Program-made: the position numbers and the translations under genes
Notes under the pieces: model-generated
Told to the model about the DNA's origin: nothing
What the model saw: only the letters and a program-made list of their open reading frames with translations
The model's database searches: none
Assembly: GCA_949511625.1 (NCBI GenBank)
Contig: CATFEX010000042.1
Coordinates: forward strand, 1-39,210
Reading direction: 5' to 3'
Length of the DNA: 39,210 bases
DNA from: UBA11891 sp003533785
GTDB taxonomy: Bacteria > Bacteroidota > Bacteroidia > Flavobacteriales > Flavobacteriaceae
Shown: positions 26,357 to 32,819 of the stretch, in pieces
Layout of the letters: the number at the start of each line of letters is the position of its first letter
Position numbering within the stretch: position 1 is the stretch's first letter

Positions 26357-27487
26357 CTATAATCTATGATTGAGTTGGGAGACCATTTTCGACTTCCATG
26401 AAGCAAAATCGCCAGCTAATATATGTTTTCTAGCTTCTCGAACCAACCATAGGTAAAAAGACAAATTGTGAAGCGTACAAATTTGCTTTCCAAGCATTTC
26501 ATTAACCGTAAAAAGGTGACGCACATAGGCTTTGGAATATTCTAAATCTGCAAAACAATAGCCTGTTGGATCAATAGGAGAAAAATCGGTTTCCCATTTT
26601 TTGTTTTTAATATTAATGATCCCCTCGGCAGTAAAAAGCATTCCATTGCGTGCATTTCGGGTAGGCATAACACAGTCGAACATATCCACTCCCAATGCAA
26701 TATTTTCCAATAGGTTAATTGGCGTACCCACCCCCATTAAATAACGAGGTTTATCCAAGGGCAATACATCACAGACAACATCTGTCATCGCATACATTTC
26801 TTCTGCAGGTTCACCCACTGAGAGACCGCCGATGGCATTAGCTGGAGCGTTTTGTTTTGCTATAAATTCAGCGGATTGTTCCCTCAAATCTTTGAAAACA
26901 CTCCCTTGAACAATAGGAAATAAGGTTTGAGAATAGCCATATAAAGGGGGTTCTTTTTGGTCTTGTTCAATGCATCTTTCCAACCAACGGTGAGTCCTAT
27001 ACATGGATTTTTTTGCATATTCGTAGTCACAAGGATAGGGGGTGCACTCATCAAATGCCATAATAATATCTGCCCCTATTTTTCGTTGAATAGAAATCGC
27101 ATTCTCTGGAGTGAAAAAGTGATAAGAACCATCGATATGAGATTTAAATTTGACCCCTTCCTCTTTAATTTTCCGATTAGCCGATAATGAATAAACCTGA
27201 TATCCGCCGGAATCTGTTAAAATTGGACGATCCCAATTCATAAATCGATGCAAACCCCCAGCTTGTTCCAATATCGATGTTCCGGGGCGAAGGTATAGAT
27301 GATAGGTGTTTCCCAAAATAACATCGGGATTTACCACTTCTTTCAATTCTTTTTGATGAACTCCTTTGACTGTAGCTGCAGTACCCACAGGCATGAAGAT
27401 CGGGGTATGTATAGAGCCATGATCTGTTTTTAAGATCCCTGCGCGGGCTTTAGAAGATGGGTCGGTTGTCTCGAGTGTAAACACCAT
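26357..27487 (-). CDS. tgt: Queuine tRNA-ribosyltransferase (tRNA-guanine transglycosylase)
   Basis: This enzyme swaps guanine 34 for preQ1 in tRNAs with GUN anticodons, a step in queuosine synthesis. It has 376 residues, normal length. Catalytic segments are TDSGGYQVYSL and, around the nucleophilic aspartate, MFDCVMPTRNARNG. The zinc site is unusual: where CxCxxC is expected before the conserved YSKAYVRH, only one cysteine (YCFAD) is left, although the later IHN-type histidine segment (TLHNLSFYL) is kept. From memory, other Bacteroidota enzymes also lack these cysteines. It is first of the tgt-lptFG-EamA-accA run. Confidence 0.95.
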   Translation of the reverse strand: MVFTLETTDPSSKARAGILKTDHGSIHTPIFMPVGTAATVKGVHQKELKEVVNPDVILGNTYHLYLRPGTSILEQAGGLHRFMNWDRPILTDSGGYQVYSLSANRKIKEEGVKFKSHIDGSYHFFTPENAISIQRKIGADIIMAFDECTPYPCDYEYAKKSMYRTHRWLERCIEQDQKEPPLYGYSQTLFPIVQGSVFKDLREQSAEFIAKQNAPANAIGGLSVGEPAEEMYAMTDVVCDVLPLDKPRYLMGVGTPINLLENIALGVDMFDCVMPTRNARNGMLFTAEGIINIKNKKWETDFSPIDPTGYCFADLEYSKAYVRHLFTVNEMLGKQICTLHNLSFYLWLVREARKHILAGDFASWKSKMVSQLNHRL

Positions 27488-27498
27488 TAATTTTTATC

Positions 27499-27527
27499 CC
27501 ACCAAAGATACCATTTTGGAATGGTGG
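27499..27527. repeat. Overlapping inverted repeats upstream of tgt
   Basis: ACCATT (27510-27515) and AATGGT (27520-27525) flank a TTGG loop, and CCACC (27499-27503) pairs with GGTGG (27523-27527); the two pairings exclude each other because they share bases 27523-27525. CCAAA (27502-27506) and TTTGG (27515-27519) form a third. The region overlaps the proposed tgt -7 box, so it might be an operator or an RNA switch, or chance in AT-rich DNA. Confidence 0.35.
27503..27510 (-). promoter_or_regulatory. tgt: Possible -7 box for tgt (TATCTTTG)
   Basis: The minus-strand octamer TATCTTTG ends 15 nt before the tgt ATG. It lies inside an inverted-repeat region (27499-27527). I see no good -33 TTG at the standard distance. 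Confidence 0.35.
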
Positions 27528-27582
27528 AATGATAAATGTTAATGCTTTGGTGAAAAATCACTTAAAATAGAAATCGGATGGC

Positions 27583-27613
27583 TTTGCTACTCCTTGGGCA
27601 AACCCTACTTTTG
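27583..27613 (+). promoter_or_regulatory. Promoter of the transketolase pair (TTTG-N19-TACTTTTG)
   Basis: TTTG (27583-27586), a 19-nt spacer and TACTTTTG (27606-27613) fully match the Bacteroidota promoter consensus. The -7 box ends 23 nt before the ATG at 27637. It lies in the 149-nt gap between tgt and the transketolase genes. Confidence 0.65.
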
Positions 27614-27636
27614 TTTCAATTAATTGATTCCATTTT

Positions 27637-28482
27637 ATGCCCAATATTCAACAACTCGAATCGACAGTACAGCAGGTTCGAAGAGACATTTTACGTATGG
27701 TTCATAAAGTCAATTCAGGGCATCCAGGAGGATCTCTAGGTTGTGCTGAATTCTTTGTTGCCCTTTATCAAGAAGTGATGATTCACGACTCAAATTTTAA
27801 AATGAATGGTACGGATGAGGATTTGTTTTTTCTTTCCAATGGTCACATCTCACCAGTATTCTATAGTGTACTTGCAAGAAGTGGGTATTTTCCAGTAGAG
27901 GAACTGAACACCTTTCGCCTACTCGACTCGCGATTGCAGGGCCATCCTACAACGCATGAAGGACTTCCTGGTGTTCGAATCGCCTCTGGATCGCTTGGTC
28001 AAGGATTATCAGTTGCTATTGGTGCTGCTTTAGCGAAGAAACTAAATCGCGACTCCAAAACAGTCTATGTTCTTATGGGAGATGGTGAATTACAAGAAGG
28101 TCAAAATTGGGAAGCCTTTATGTATGCTTCAGCCAATAAAGTCGATAACATCATTGCAACCATCGATTTGAATGGTAAACAGATTGACGGCGCAACAGAC
28201 GAAGTTCTCTCCCTTGGCAGTGTTGCAGACAAACTAACTGCATTCGGTTGGCTGGTTTTGGAACTAGAGGAAGGAAATTCAATAGAAGCTATTCTTGCTG
28301 CTCTCAGCGAGGCGAAAAAAGTAACTAATAAAGGAAAACCCGTTGCTATTATTATGAAAACAGAAATGGGTAATGGAGTAGACTTTATGATGCATACCCA
28401 CGCTTGGCATGGTAAAGCTCCAAACGACGAACAACTCGAAGCCGCTTTGGCACAGAATCCAGAAACCCTAGGGGACTATTAA
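27637..28482 (+). CDS. Transketolase, N-terminal subunit
   Basis: The 281-residue thiamine-diphosphate-binding half of a split transketolase, which moves two-carbon units in the non-oxidative pentose phosphate pathway. Family motifs are SGHPGGSLGCAEF, GSLGQGLSVAIGAALA and the ThDP/Mg2+ motif GDGELQEGQNWE. It ends where the pyrimidine-binding domain of one-chain transketolases would begin; that domain is the next gene, 14 nt downstream. Splitting is the normal state in many Bacteroidota and archaea, not a frameshift: both halves have their own start and stop codons and full domain boundaries. Confidence 0.95.
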   Translation: MPNIQQLESTVQQVRRDILRMVHKVNSGHPGGSLGCAEFFVALYQEVMIHDSNFKMNGTDEDLFFLSNGHISPVFYSVLARSGYFPVEELNTFRLLDSRLQGHPTTHEGLPGVRIASGSLGQGLSVAIGAALAKKLNRDSKTVYVLMGDGELQEGQNWEAFMYASANKVDNIIATIDLNGKQIDGATDEVLSLGSVADKLTAFGWLVLELEEGNSIEAILAALSEAKKVTNKGKPVAIIMKTEMGNGVDFMMHTHAWHGKAPNDEQLEAALAQNPETLGDY

Positions 28483-28496
28483 ATCGCAATTAAAGA

Positions 28497-29450
28497 ATGA
28501 AAACCTATACGAATCAAGGAAATCAAGATACACGCTCAGGCTTTGGTGCGGGACTCACTGAACTGGGAAAAACCCACCCCAATGTAGTGGCCCTCTGTGC
28601 CGATTTAGTCGGATCACTCAAGATGGATGATTTTATTGCAGCCAATCCAGACCGTTTCTTCCAAGTTGGAATTGCAGAAGCCAACATGATGGGCTTAGCA
28701 GCAGGCTTGACAATTGGAGGTAAAATTCCCTTCACAGGAACCTTTGCCAATTTCTCCACAGGTAGAGTATATGATCAGATTCGTCAATCCATCGCTTACT
28801 CGGGTAAAAACGTGAAAATCTGTGCATCTCATGCGGGGGTTACCTTGGGTGAAGATGGAGCTACACATCAGATACTCGAAGATATAGGTATGATGAAAAT
28901 GCTTCCTGGAATGACGGTAATTAATCCCTGTGATTATAATCAAACCAAAGCCGCAACGCTAGCCATCGCTGATCATCAAGGACCAGTCTATTTGCGTTTT
29001 GGGCGCCCCAAAGTCGCTAATTTTACTACAGAAGAAACTCCCTTTGAAATAGGGAAAGGAATCCTATTGAATCCAGGAACCGACGTAACCATAATTGCTA
29101 CTGGGCATTTGGTTTGGGAAGCCTTAGAAGCCGCCCAATCTCTTGAACAAGATGGAATTTCTGCTGAAGTTGTCAATATTCACACCATTAAGCCGTTGGA
29201 TGAAGAGCTCATTATCAATTCTATACAGAAAACAGGCTGTGTTGTGACGGCTGAAGAACACAATTATCTGGGTGGATTGGGTGAAAGTGTGGCCCGAACA
29301 CTCACGGCCTCTCATCCTGTTCCTCAAGAGATGGTCGCTACTCAAGACACTTTTGGTGAATCGGGAACTCCAAAGGAATTGATGTCCAAATATGGAATTG
29401 ATCAGGGGGCTATCATTCAGAAAGTGAAAAGCGTACTCCAGAGAAAATAA
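28497..29450 (+). CDS. Transketolase, C-terminal subunit
   Basis: The 317-residue partner subunit. It contains the pyrimidine-binding domain with the glutamate in FQVGIAEANMMGLAAG that activates ThDP, the GTFANFSTGRVYDQIRQS segment, and the C-terminal domain with TAEEHNYLGGLGESVA. With the N-terminal subunit it forms a complete enzyme of about 600 residues. It begins 14 nt after the N-terminal gene and is followed 6 nt later by an outer-membrane protein gene, so the three may be one transcript. Confidence 0.95.
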   Translation: MKTYTNQGNQDTRSGFGAGLTELGKTHPNVVALCADLVGSLKMDDFIAANPDRFFQVGIAEANMMGLAAGLTIGGKIPFTGTFANFSTGRVYDQIRQSIAYSGKNVKICASHAGVTLGEDGATHQILEDIGMMKMLPGMTVINPCDYNQTKAATLAIADHQGPVYLRFGRPKVANFTTEETPFEIGKGILLNPGTDVTIIATGHLVWEALEAAQSLEQDGISAEVVNIHTIKPLDEELIINSIQKTGCVVTAEEHNYLGGLGESVARTLTASHPVPQEMVATQDTFGESGTPKELMSKYGIDQGAIIQKVKSVLQRK

Positions 29451-29456
29451 CAAACA

Positions 29457-30041
29457 ATGAAAAAAATCCTACTTACGGGTTTGCTCTTTATTAGCTGCTC
29501 ACCCCTCTTCAGTCAACTAGAATACGGAATTGTTGGGGGCGCCAATTTCCAAGCCTCCGGTGATTTAAAGTCTTCGGTAATCGATGTCGGTAATTTTAAA
29601 GAGACTGCCCAGCGAAGAACAGGTTATTACGTAGGCCTATACGGACAAATAAACATTTTTATATTTTACCTTCGTCCCGAACTACATCTGACCCATCTTA
29701 GCTCCAAATTCGACACAATATCATTTCAATCGACTAATCTTGAAATTCCAATTTCCATTGGTTATAAACTCCTCCCTCCACTAAGCGTTTTTGCTGGTCC
29801 AAGCATTCAATACCGTTTGGATGAAAACATAAACATAAATCCGTCTTCGCTTGGGGATAATTCTACCTTGGGATTGCACCTTGGTTCTCGACTCCACTTG
29901 GGAAGTTTCGCCATAGACCTTCGTTATGAAAGGGGATTGAAAGAAAGTGAGGTTGCTTTATTGAATGCCCAGGGAGTCACACAAACCTTTGATGCTAGAG
30001 GACAAAAATGGTCTTTGGGGATATCCTATGCTTTGGACTAG
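29457..30041 (+). CDS. PorT-like outer-membrane beta-barrel protein
   Basis: A 194-residue exported protein with a signal peptide (about 1-20, ending SPLFSQ). The mature part alternates hydrophobic and polar residues in short strands (for example GIVGGANF, YYVGLYGQINIF, LGLHLGSRLHLG) and ends in an aromatic strand, as in the small eight-stranded barrels often annotated porin family or PorT. I cannot say whether it belongs to the type IX secretion PorT itself; sequence of that kind is too variable. Its stop overlaps the FKBP gene's by 4 nt. Confidence 0.75.
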   Translation: MKKILLTGLLFISCSPLFSQLEYGIVGGANFQASGDLKSSVIDVGNFKETAQRRTGYYVGLYGQINIFIFYLRPELHLTHLSSKFDTISFQSTNLEIPISIGYKLLPPLSVFAGPSIQYRLDENININPSSLGDNSTLGLHLGSRLHLGSFAIDLRYERGLKESEVALLNAQGVTQTFDARGQKWSLGISYALD

Positions 30042-30937
30042 TTCGAATCGGGATCTAAATAATTTGGTATGCCATCGGAGTCAGAATCTCCAGGTTGGTT
30101 GTTTTCATCCAAATCAAGTTCATCCAGAGTTAAAACGCCATCGCCATCGTCGTCAATATCATATAAATTCAATACACCATCCTCATCACTGTCATCATTC
30201 AACGGATTTCCATCACCGTCAACATCTTCATCTCTTGAAAGCACACCATCGCCATCGTGGTCTGTCATTTTAGTAATGTAGAGTGATATTGAAAAAATAA
30301 GAGGAGAATAGGCAGGTATTGCACCCTGTGAATTGGAAAAATAGCCAAGGCCAGAGGGCATAAAAACGACACCCTGACCGTAGTCAAAGAAGGCGAAAGT
30401 ACCGTCAGCATTTTCTGTGAATCTTCCAGAACGAAGCTCCGTTACGCCATTGCGAAACCCAGTAACCAGACTGGGTAAATTAAACCAAACAGGCAAGTCA
30501 CTGGAATCAAATTCAAGTCCATCTAGTAACTTCCCTTTGTAAGTCACATAGGTAGAATCAACACTACTGGGCTGAATTCCTATTCCTTGCCGAGTAACGA
30601 GGTAATATAAATTGAGATCAACCAGCTCATCTGAGCCATTATTGGTTTCTACTGGCTTAACGCTTACCTGTTCAATAAGGGGCGTTTTATTGGCATTATC
30701 TCCAGCCAAAGTATCAATGGTGATTTCTATGCTGTAATCCTCTGGGTTTGATTCAAATTCTTCATAATTGTAAAAATGCGTCTCTAGGAAGGTTTGAAGC
30801 GTTTGATCGTCATCACTATATTGGTTTCCAAAATCTCGTTGTTCAATTACTTCATTGGTATTGTCTCCACAAGAAATACTGAAAAGAAACATCAACGAAA
30901 AAACAATAAAAAACGGAGTGCGTTTGGGTTGCCACAT
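30038..30937 (-). CDS. FKBP-type peptidyl-prolyl isomerase lipoprotein with calcium-type Asp-rich repeats
   Basis: A 299-residue predicted lipoprotein: signal segment 1-22 and lipobox FSISC with the lipidated cysteine at 23. Residues about 125-220 form an FKBP domain, recognisable by VTYKGKLLDGLEFDSS, a GF variant of the usual GW turn, MPSGLGYF and the closing IPAYSPLIFSISLY. Residues 226-299 are Asp-rich repeats of the thrombospondin type 3/EF-hand-like kind (DxDGDGVL, DSDEDGVLN, DDDGDGVLT, DSDSDGIPNYLD), expected to bind calcium. It probably acts in folding at the envelope. Promoter TTG-N23-TATATTTG precedes it. Confidence 0.85.
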   Translation of the reverse strand: MWQPKRTPFFIVFSLMFLFSISCGDNTNEVIEQRDFGNQYSDDDQTLQTFLETHFYNYEEFESNPEDYSIEITIDTLAGDNANKTPLIEQVSVKPVETNNGSDELVDLNLYYLVTRQGIGIQPSSVDSTYVTYKGKLLDGLEFDSSDLPVWFNLPSLVTGFRNGVTELRSGRFTENADGTFAFFDYGQGVVFMPSGLGYFSNSQGAIPAYSPLIFSISLYITKMTDHDGDGVLSRDEDVDGDGNPLNDDSDEDGVLNLYDIDDDGDGVLTLDELDLDENNQPGDSDSDGIPNYLDPDSN

Positions 30938-30963
30938 GAAGAAAATCCTTTATTAAGGAGGGA

Positions 30964-30997
30964 CAAATATACAATAATCCTTTACTTTTAAACTCAA
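30964..30997 (-). promoter_or_regulatory. Promoter of the FKBP lipoprotein (TTG-N23-TATATTTG)
   Basis: On the minus strand TTG (30997-30995), 23 nt and TATATTTG (30971-30964) fit the wide end of the Bacteroidota promoter spacing. The -7 box ends 26 nt before the ATG at 30937. A plus-strand near match, TACTTTTA (30983-30990), may serve the divergent S4 gene. Confidence 0.45.
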
Positions 30998-31011
30998 TTA
31001 ATTAAGTGCTT

Positions 31012-31392
31012 ATGCGTGTGGATCAGTATTTGTGGTGTGTTCGATATTACAAATCAAGGAATATGGCCAGCCAGGCCTGTAGGAAAGGAGCTATAAAAGT
31101 AAATGGATCTGCCGTGAAACCCTCCCGAGAGGTGCTCCCCTTAGATAATATATCGGTTCGTAGGGATCAAATATGGCTGCAACTTAAAATTATGGATATT
31201 CCCAAAAGTCGCGTTGGAGCTAAATTGGTGGATATCTATCGACAGGATCTCACTCCTTCAGAAGCATTTCAACATAAAGAAATGCAGAACCTAGATGCTT
31301 TTCGTCCCAGAGAAAAAGGATTGGGTCGGCCCACCAAAAAAGATCGAAGGAATATAGACGGCTTTTTAGAAGATGAAGATCAAACGGATTAG
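31012..31392 (+). CDS. S4-domain RNA-binding protein (Hsp15-like)
   Basis: A 126-residue protein whose first 60 residues form an S4 RNA-binding domain (MRVDQYLWCVRYYKSR, KGAIKVNGSAVKPSREV), followed by a basic tail rich in lysine and arginine (GLGRPTKKDRR). This is the layout of Hsp15/HslR, which in E. coli rescues stalled 50S subunits carrying peptidyl-tRNA. The ATG at 31012 is preferred to an in-frame GTG at 31006, because S4 proteins of this type begin MRVDxYLW. A phosphoribosyltransferase gene follows after 24 nt. Confidence 0.88.
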   Translation: MRVDQYLWCVRYYKSRNMASQACRKGAIKVNGSAVKPSREVLPLDNISVRRDQIWLQLKIMDIPKSRVGAKLVDIYRQDLTPSEAFQHKEMQNLDAFRPREKGLGRPTKKDRRNIDGFLEDEDQTD

Positions 31393-31404
31393 TAGTAAAG
31401 TGCC

Positions 31405-31412
31405 TATCTTTG
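31405..31412 (+). promoter_or_regulatory. Possible -7 box for the phosphoribosyltransferase gene (TATCTTTG)
   Basis: TATCTTTG matches TAnnTTTG and ends only 4 nt before the ATG at 31417, which would give a leaderless transcript. No -33 element is visible. The short gap to the S4 gene also allows read-through, so this is weak. Confidence 0.3.
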
Positions 31413-31416
31413 GTTT

Positions 31417-31923
31417 ATGACCAGTACATCTACACACCAGCTTTTTTCTATTGAAAAAATTGAAGCCAGTACACGACGTATTGCATTTCAAATACTAGAA
31501 TCTAATGTTGATGAAAAGGAGTTGTTTTTGGTGGGAGTAGCCTCCAATGGTTTGTTATTTGCTCAAAGGCTAAAAAAAATACTGGAGAGCCTCTCATCCC
31601 AAAAAATTCATTTGATTGGTTTAGAAATTAATAAACGAAATCCATTGGATAAAATAAAAATTGACACCGACTTGAAAGTCTGTGAAAATGGAGCCGTGAT
31701 TGTGGTGGATGATGTTTTAAACACAGGAAGTACACTCATTTACGCGGTAAATTACTTGTTAAAAGTCTCTCTAAAAAAGATACAGACAGCTGTGTTGGTG
31801 AATCGTAATCACAAACGCTATCCTGTAAAAGCCGATTTCAAAGGGCTGTCATTATCCACCTCAAATAAAGAGCACGTTGAAGTTGTTTTTGGAGGCCCCG
31901 ATGAAGGAGTCTATCTCAGCTAA
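31417..31923 (+). CDS. Phosphoribosyltransferase family protein (PyrR/PRTase fold)
   Basis: A 168-residue type I phosphoribosyltransferase fold. The PRPP-binding signature VIVVDDVLNTGSTL is clear, and the N-terminal segment FLVGVASNGLLFAQRL provides the usual GVxxxG loop. It resembles PyrR, the pyrimidine-operon attenuation protein or uracil phosphoribosyltransferase, but no pyr gene is adjacent and the specific base is not readable. It is convergent with aroK and overlaps its end by 8 nt. From general knowledge, an unassigned phosphoribosyltransferase beside aroK is a recurrent flavobacterial arrangement. Confidence 0.82.
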   Translation: MTSTSTHQLFSIEKIEASTRRIAFQILESNVDEKELFLVGVASNGLLFAQRLKKILESLSSQKIHLIGLEINKRNPLDKIKIDTDLKVCENGAVIVVDDVLNTGSTLIYAVNYLLKVSLKKIQTAVLVNRNHKRYPVKADFKGLSLSTSNKEHVEVVFGGPDEGVYLS

Positions 31924-32431
31924 CAATACTTTGAACTAAAGCTTCTATCGTTTTATTTTCCACCTCCAGAATTATATTTGCTTTTTGATAATAGGAAAGA
32001 CGCTCAAACAAATGTTTTCCAATAAATTCTTGCATGGAACTTTCCGATTCGATGTGGCTGATCAAAGGGCGTTCATTTTTTTCTTTATAAAGGCGTTTAC
32101 TCAAAAATTTAACGGAAGCGCTTAAGTAGATGATTTGGGTATTACTCGCAGATAAGAGCAGTTCCATATTGTTGTGATAGCAAGGAGTACCTCCGCCTAA
32201 AGAAACAATTTTAGACGATTGGCTATTTATAATTTTTTGAAGGTATTCGTGTTCTTTTGTTCGAAAGTATACCTCGCCTTTGGTGGAAAAGATTTCGCTG
32301 AGCGAACCACCCTCCTTCTGCTCTATCCAGGCATCTAAATCGATAAATGGTTTTGAGTAATAAGCTGCTAAGGCTTTGCCTAGTGTAGATTTCCCAGAAC
32401 CCATATACCCTATTAAGAAAAGCTGCTGCAT
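31916..32431 (-). CDS. aroK: Shikimate kinase
   Basis: Shikimate kinase phosphorylates shikimate at the 3-hydroxyl in aromatic amino-acid synthesis. It has 171 residues, normal length. Visible motifs are the P-loop GYMGSGKSTLG, the shikimate-binding FIDLDAWIE, FRTKEHEYL, GGGTPCYHNN and the lid arginine in NERPLI. A TAAATTTG box lies 19 nt upstream. It is convergent with the phosphoribosyltransferase gene and diverges from the tRNA cluster. Confidence 0.95.
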   Translation of the reverse strand: MQQLFLIGYMGSGKSTLGKALAAYYSKPFIDLDAWIEQKEGGSLSEIFSTKGEVYFRTKEHEYLQKIINSQSSKIVSLGGGTPCYHNNMELLLSASNTQIIYLSASVKFLSKRLYKEKNERPLISHIESESSMQEFIGKHLFERLSYYQKANIILEVENKTIEALVQSIVS

Positions 32432-32450
32432 GCCCTGTATTGATAAGGGT

Positions 32451-32458
32451 CAAATTTA
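32451..32458 (-). promoter_or_regulatory. aroK: Possible -7 box for aroK (TAAATTTG)
   Basis: The minus-strand octamer TAAATTTG ends 19 nt before the aroK ATG, back to back with the tRNA promoter. No clear -33 element is visible. Confidence 0.35.
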
Positions 32459-32470
32459 TATATTTTCAAA

Positions 32471-32500
32471 TTGAAAGTTACAGAATAGATACTATATTTG
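32471..32500 (+). promoter_or_regulatory. Promoter of the tRNA cluster (TTG-N19-TATATTTG)
   Basis: TTG (32471-32473), 19 nt and TATATTTG (32493-32500) match the Bacteroidota promoter. The -7 box ends 13 nt before the first tRNA base, so the primary transcript would carry a leader of a few bases for RNase P to remove. Confidence 0.65.
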
Positions 32501-32513
32501 CAGCCTGAAATCT

Positions 32514-32586
32514 GATTCGATAGCTCAGTTGGTAGAGCATCTCCCTTTTAAGGAGAGGGTCCTGGGTTCGAGCCCCAGTCGAATCA
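32514..32586 (+). tRNA. tRNA-Lys(TTT), copy 1
   Basis: A 73-nt cloverleaf: acceptor stem GATTCGA pairs with TCGAATC, anticodon stem TCTCC/GGAGA encloses loop CTTTTAA with anticodon TTT, and T arm CTGGG-TTCGAGC-CCCAG is perfect. The discriminator is A. CCA is not encoded, so it must be added after transcription. It is identical to copy 2 outside the acceptor stem. Confidence 0.97.
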
Positions 32587-32591
32587 CAACC

Positions 32592-32664
32592 GACTTGATA
32601 GCTCAGTTGGTAGAGCATCTCCCTTTTAAGGAGAGGGTCCTGGGTTCGAGCCCCAGTCAAGTCA
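32592..32664 (+). tRNA. tRNA-Lys(TTT), copy 2
   Basis: A second 73-nt tRNA-Lys, 5 nt after the first. The 58-nt body is identical, including anticodon TTT, while the acceptor stem is GACTTGA/TCAAGTC. The two base-pair differences are compensated on both sides, so folding is kept. CCA is not encoded. Confidence 0.97.
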
Positions 32665-32671
32665 CACTGCA

Positions 32672-32757
32672 GCGCACGTGGCGGAATTGGTAGACGCGCT
32701 AGGTTGAGGGCCTAGTGAGAGTTAAATCTCGTGGAAGTTCGAGTCTTCTCGTGCGCA
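32672..32757 (+). tRNA. tRNA-Leu(GAG)
   Basis: An 86-nt class II tRNA. Acceptor GCGCACG pairs with CGTGCGC, anticodon stem CTAGG/CCTAG holds loop TTGAGGG with anticodon GAG (reads CTC/CTT), the long variable arm is GAGA-GTTAAA-TCTC, and the T arm is GGAAG-TTCGAGT-CTTCT with one G-T pair. The discriminator is A and CCA is not encoded. It starts 7 nt after the second tRNA-Lys. Confidence 0.96.
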
Positions 32758-32783
32758 CAATCCTATTCTTATTTATTTTTGTC

Positions 32784-32791
32784 TATATTTG
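32784..32791 (+). promoter_or_regulatory. Possible -7 box for the CarH-like gene (TATATTTG)
   Basis: TATATTTG ends 28 nt before the ATG at 32820. A second overlapping-type box, TATTTTTG (32774-32781), lies just upstream. Neither has a TTG at the right distance, as expected if a different activator or sigma factor is used; the call is tentative. Confidence 0.3.
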
Positions 32792-32819
32792 TGTAAGCTT
32801 TTGCATAGGAACATTAAAC

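Noticed and set aside
27637..29450. Frameshifted single transketolase gene
   Set aside because: Both halves have their own start and stop, a 14-nt spacer and full domain boundaries, and splitting is normal in this phylum.
30069..30281. Plus-strand serine-rich reading frame opposite the FKBP gene
   Set aside because: It is the antisense of the Asp-rich repeats, whose codons read as Ser-rich on the other strand. The minus-strand frame has a lipobox and an FKBP domain.
32478..32660. Minus-strand reading frame with a repeated TGARTQDPLLKREMLYQLSY sequence
   Set aside because: It is the reverse strand of the two tRNA-Lys genes. The peptide repeat reflects tRNA duplication, not a protein.
32715..32819. 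N-terminal extension of the CarH-like regulator from ATG 32715
   Set aside because: It starts inside tRNA-Leu and yields a hydrophobic stretch unlike MerR proteins. The ATG at 32820 sits right before the winged helix.
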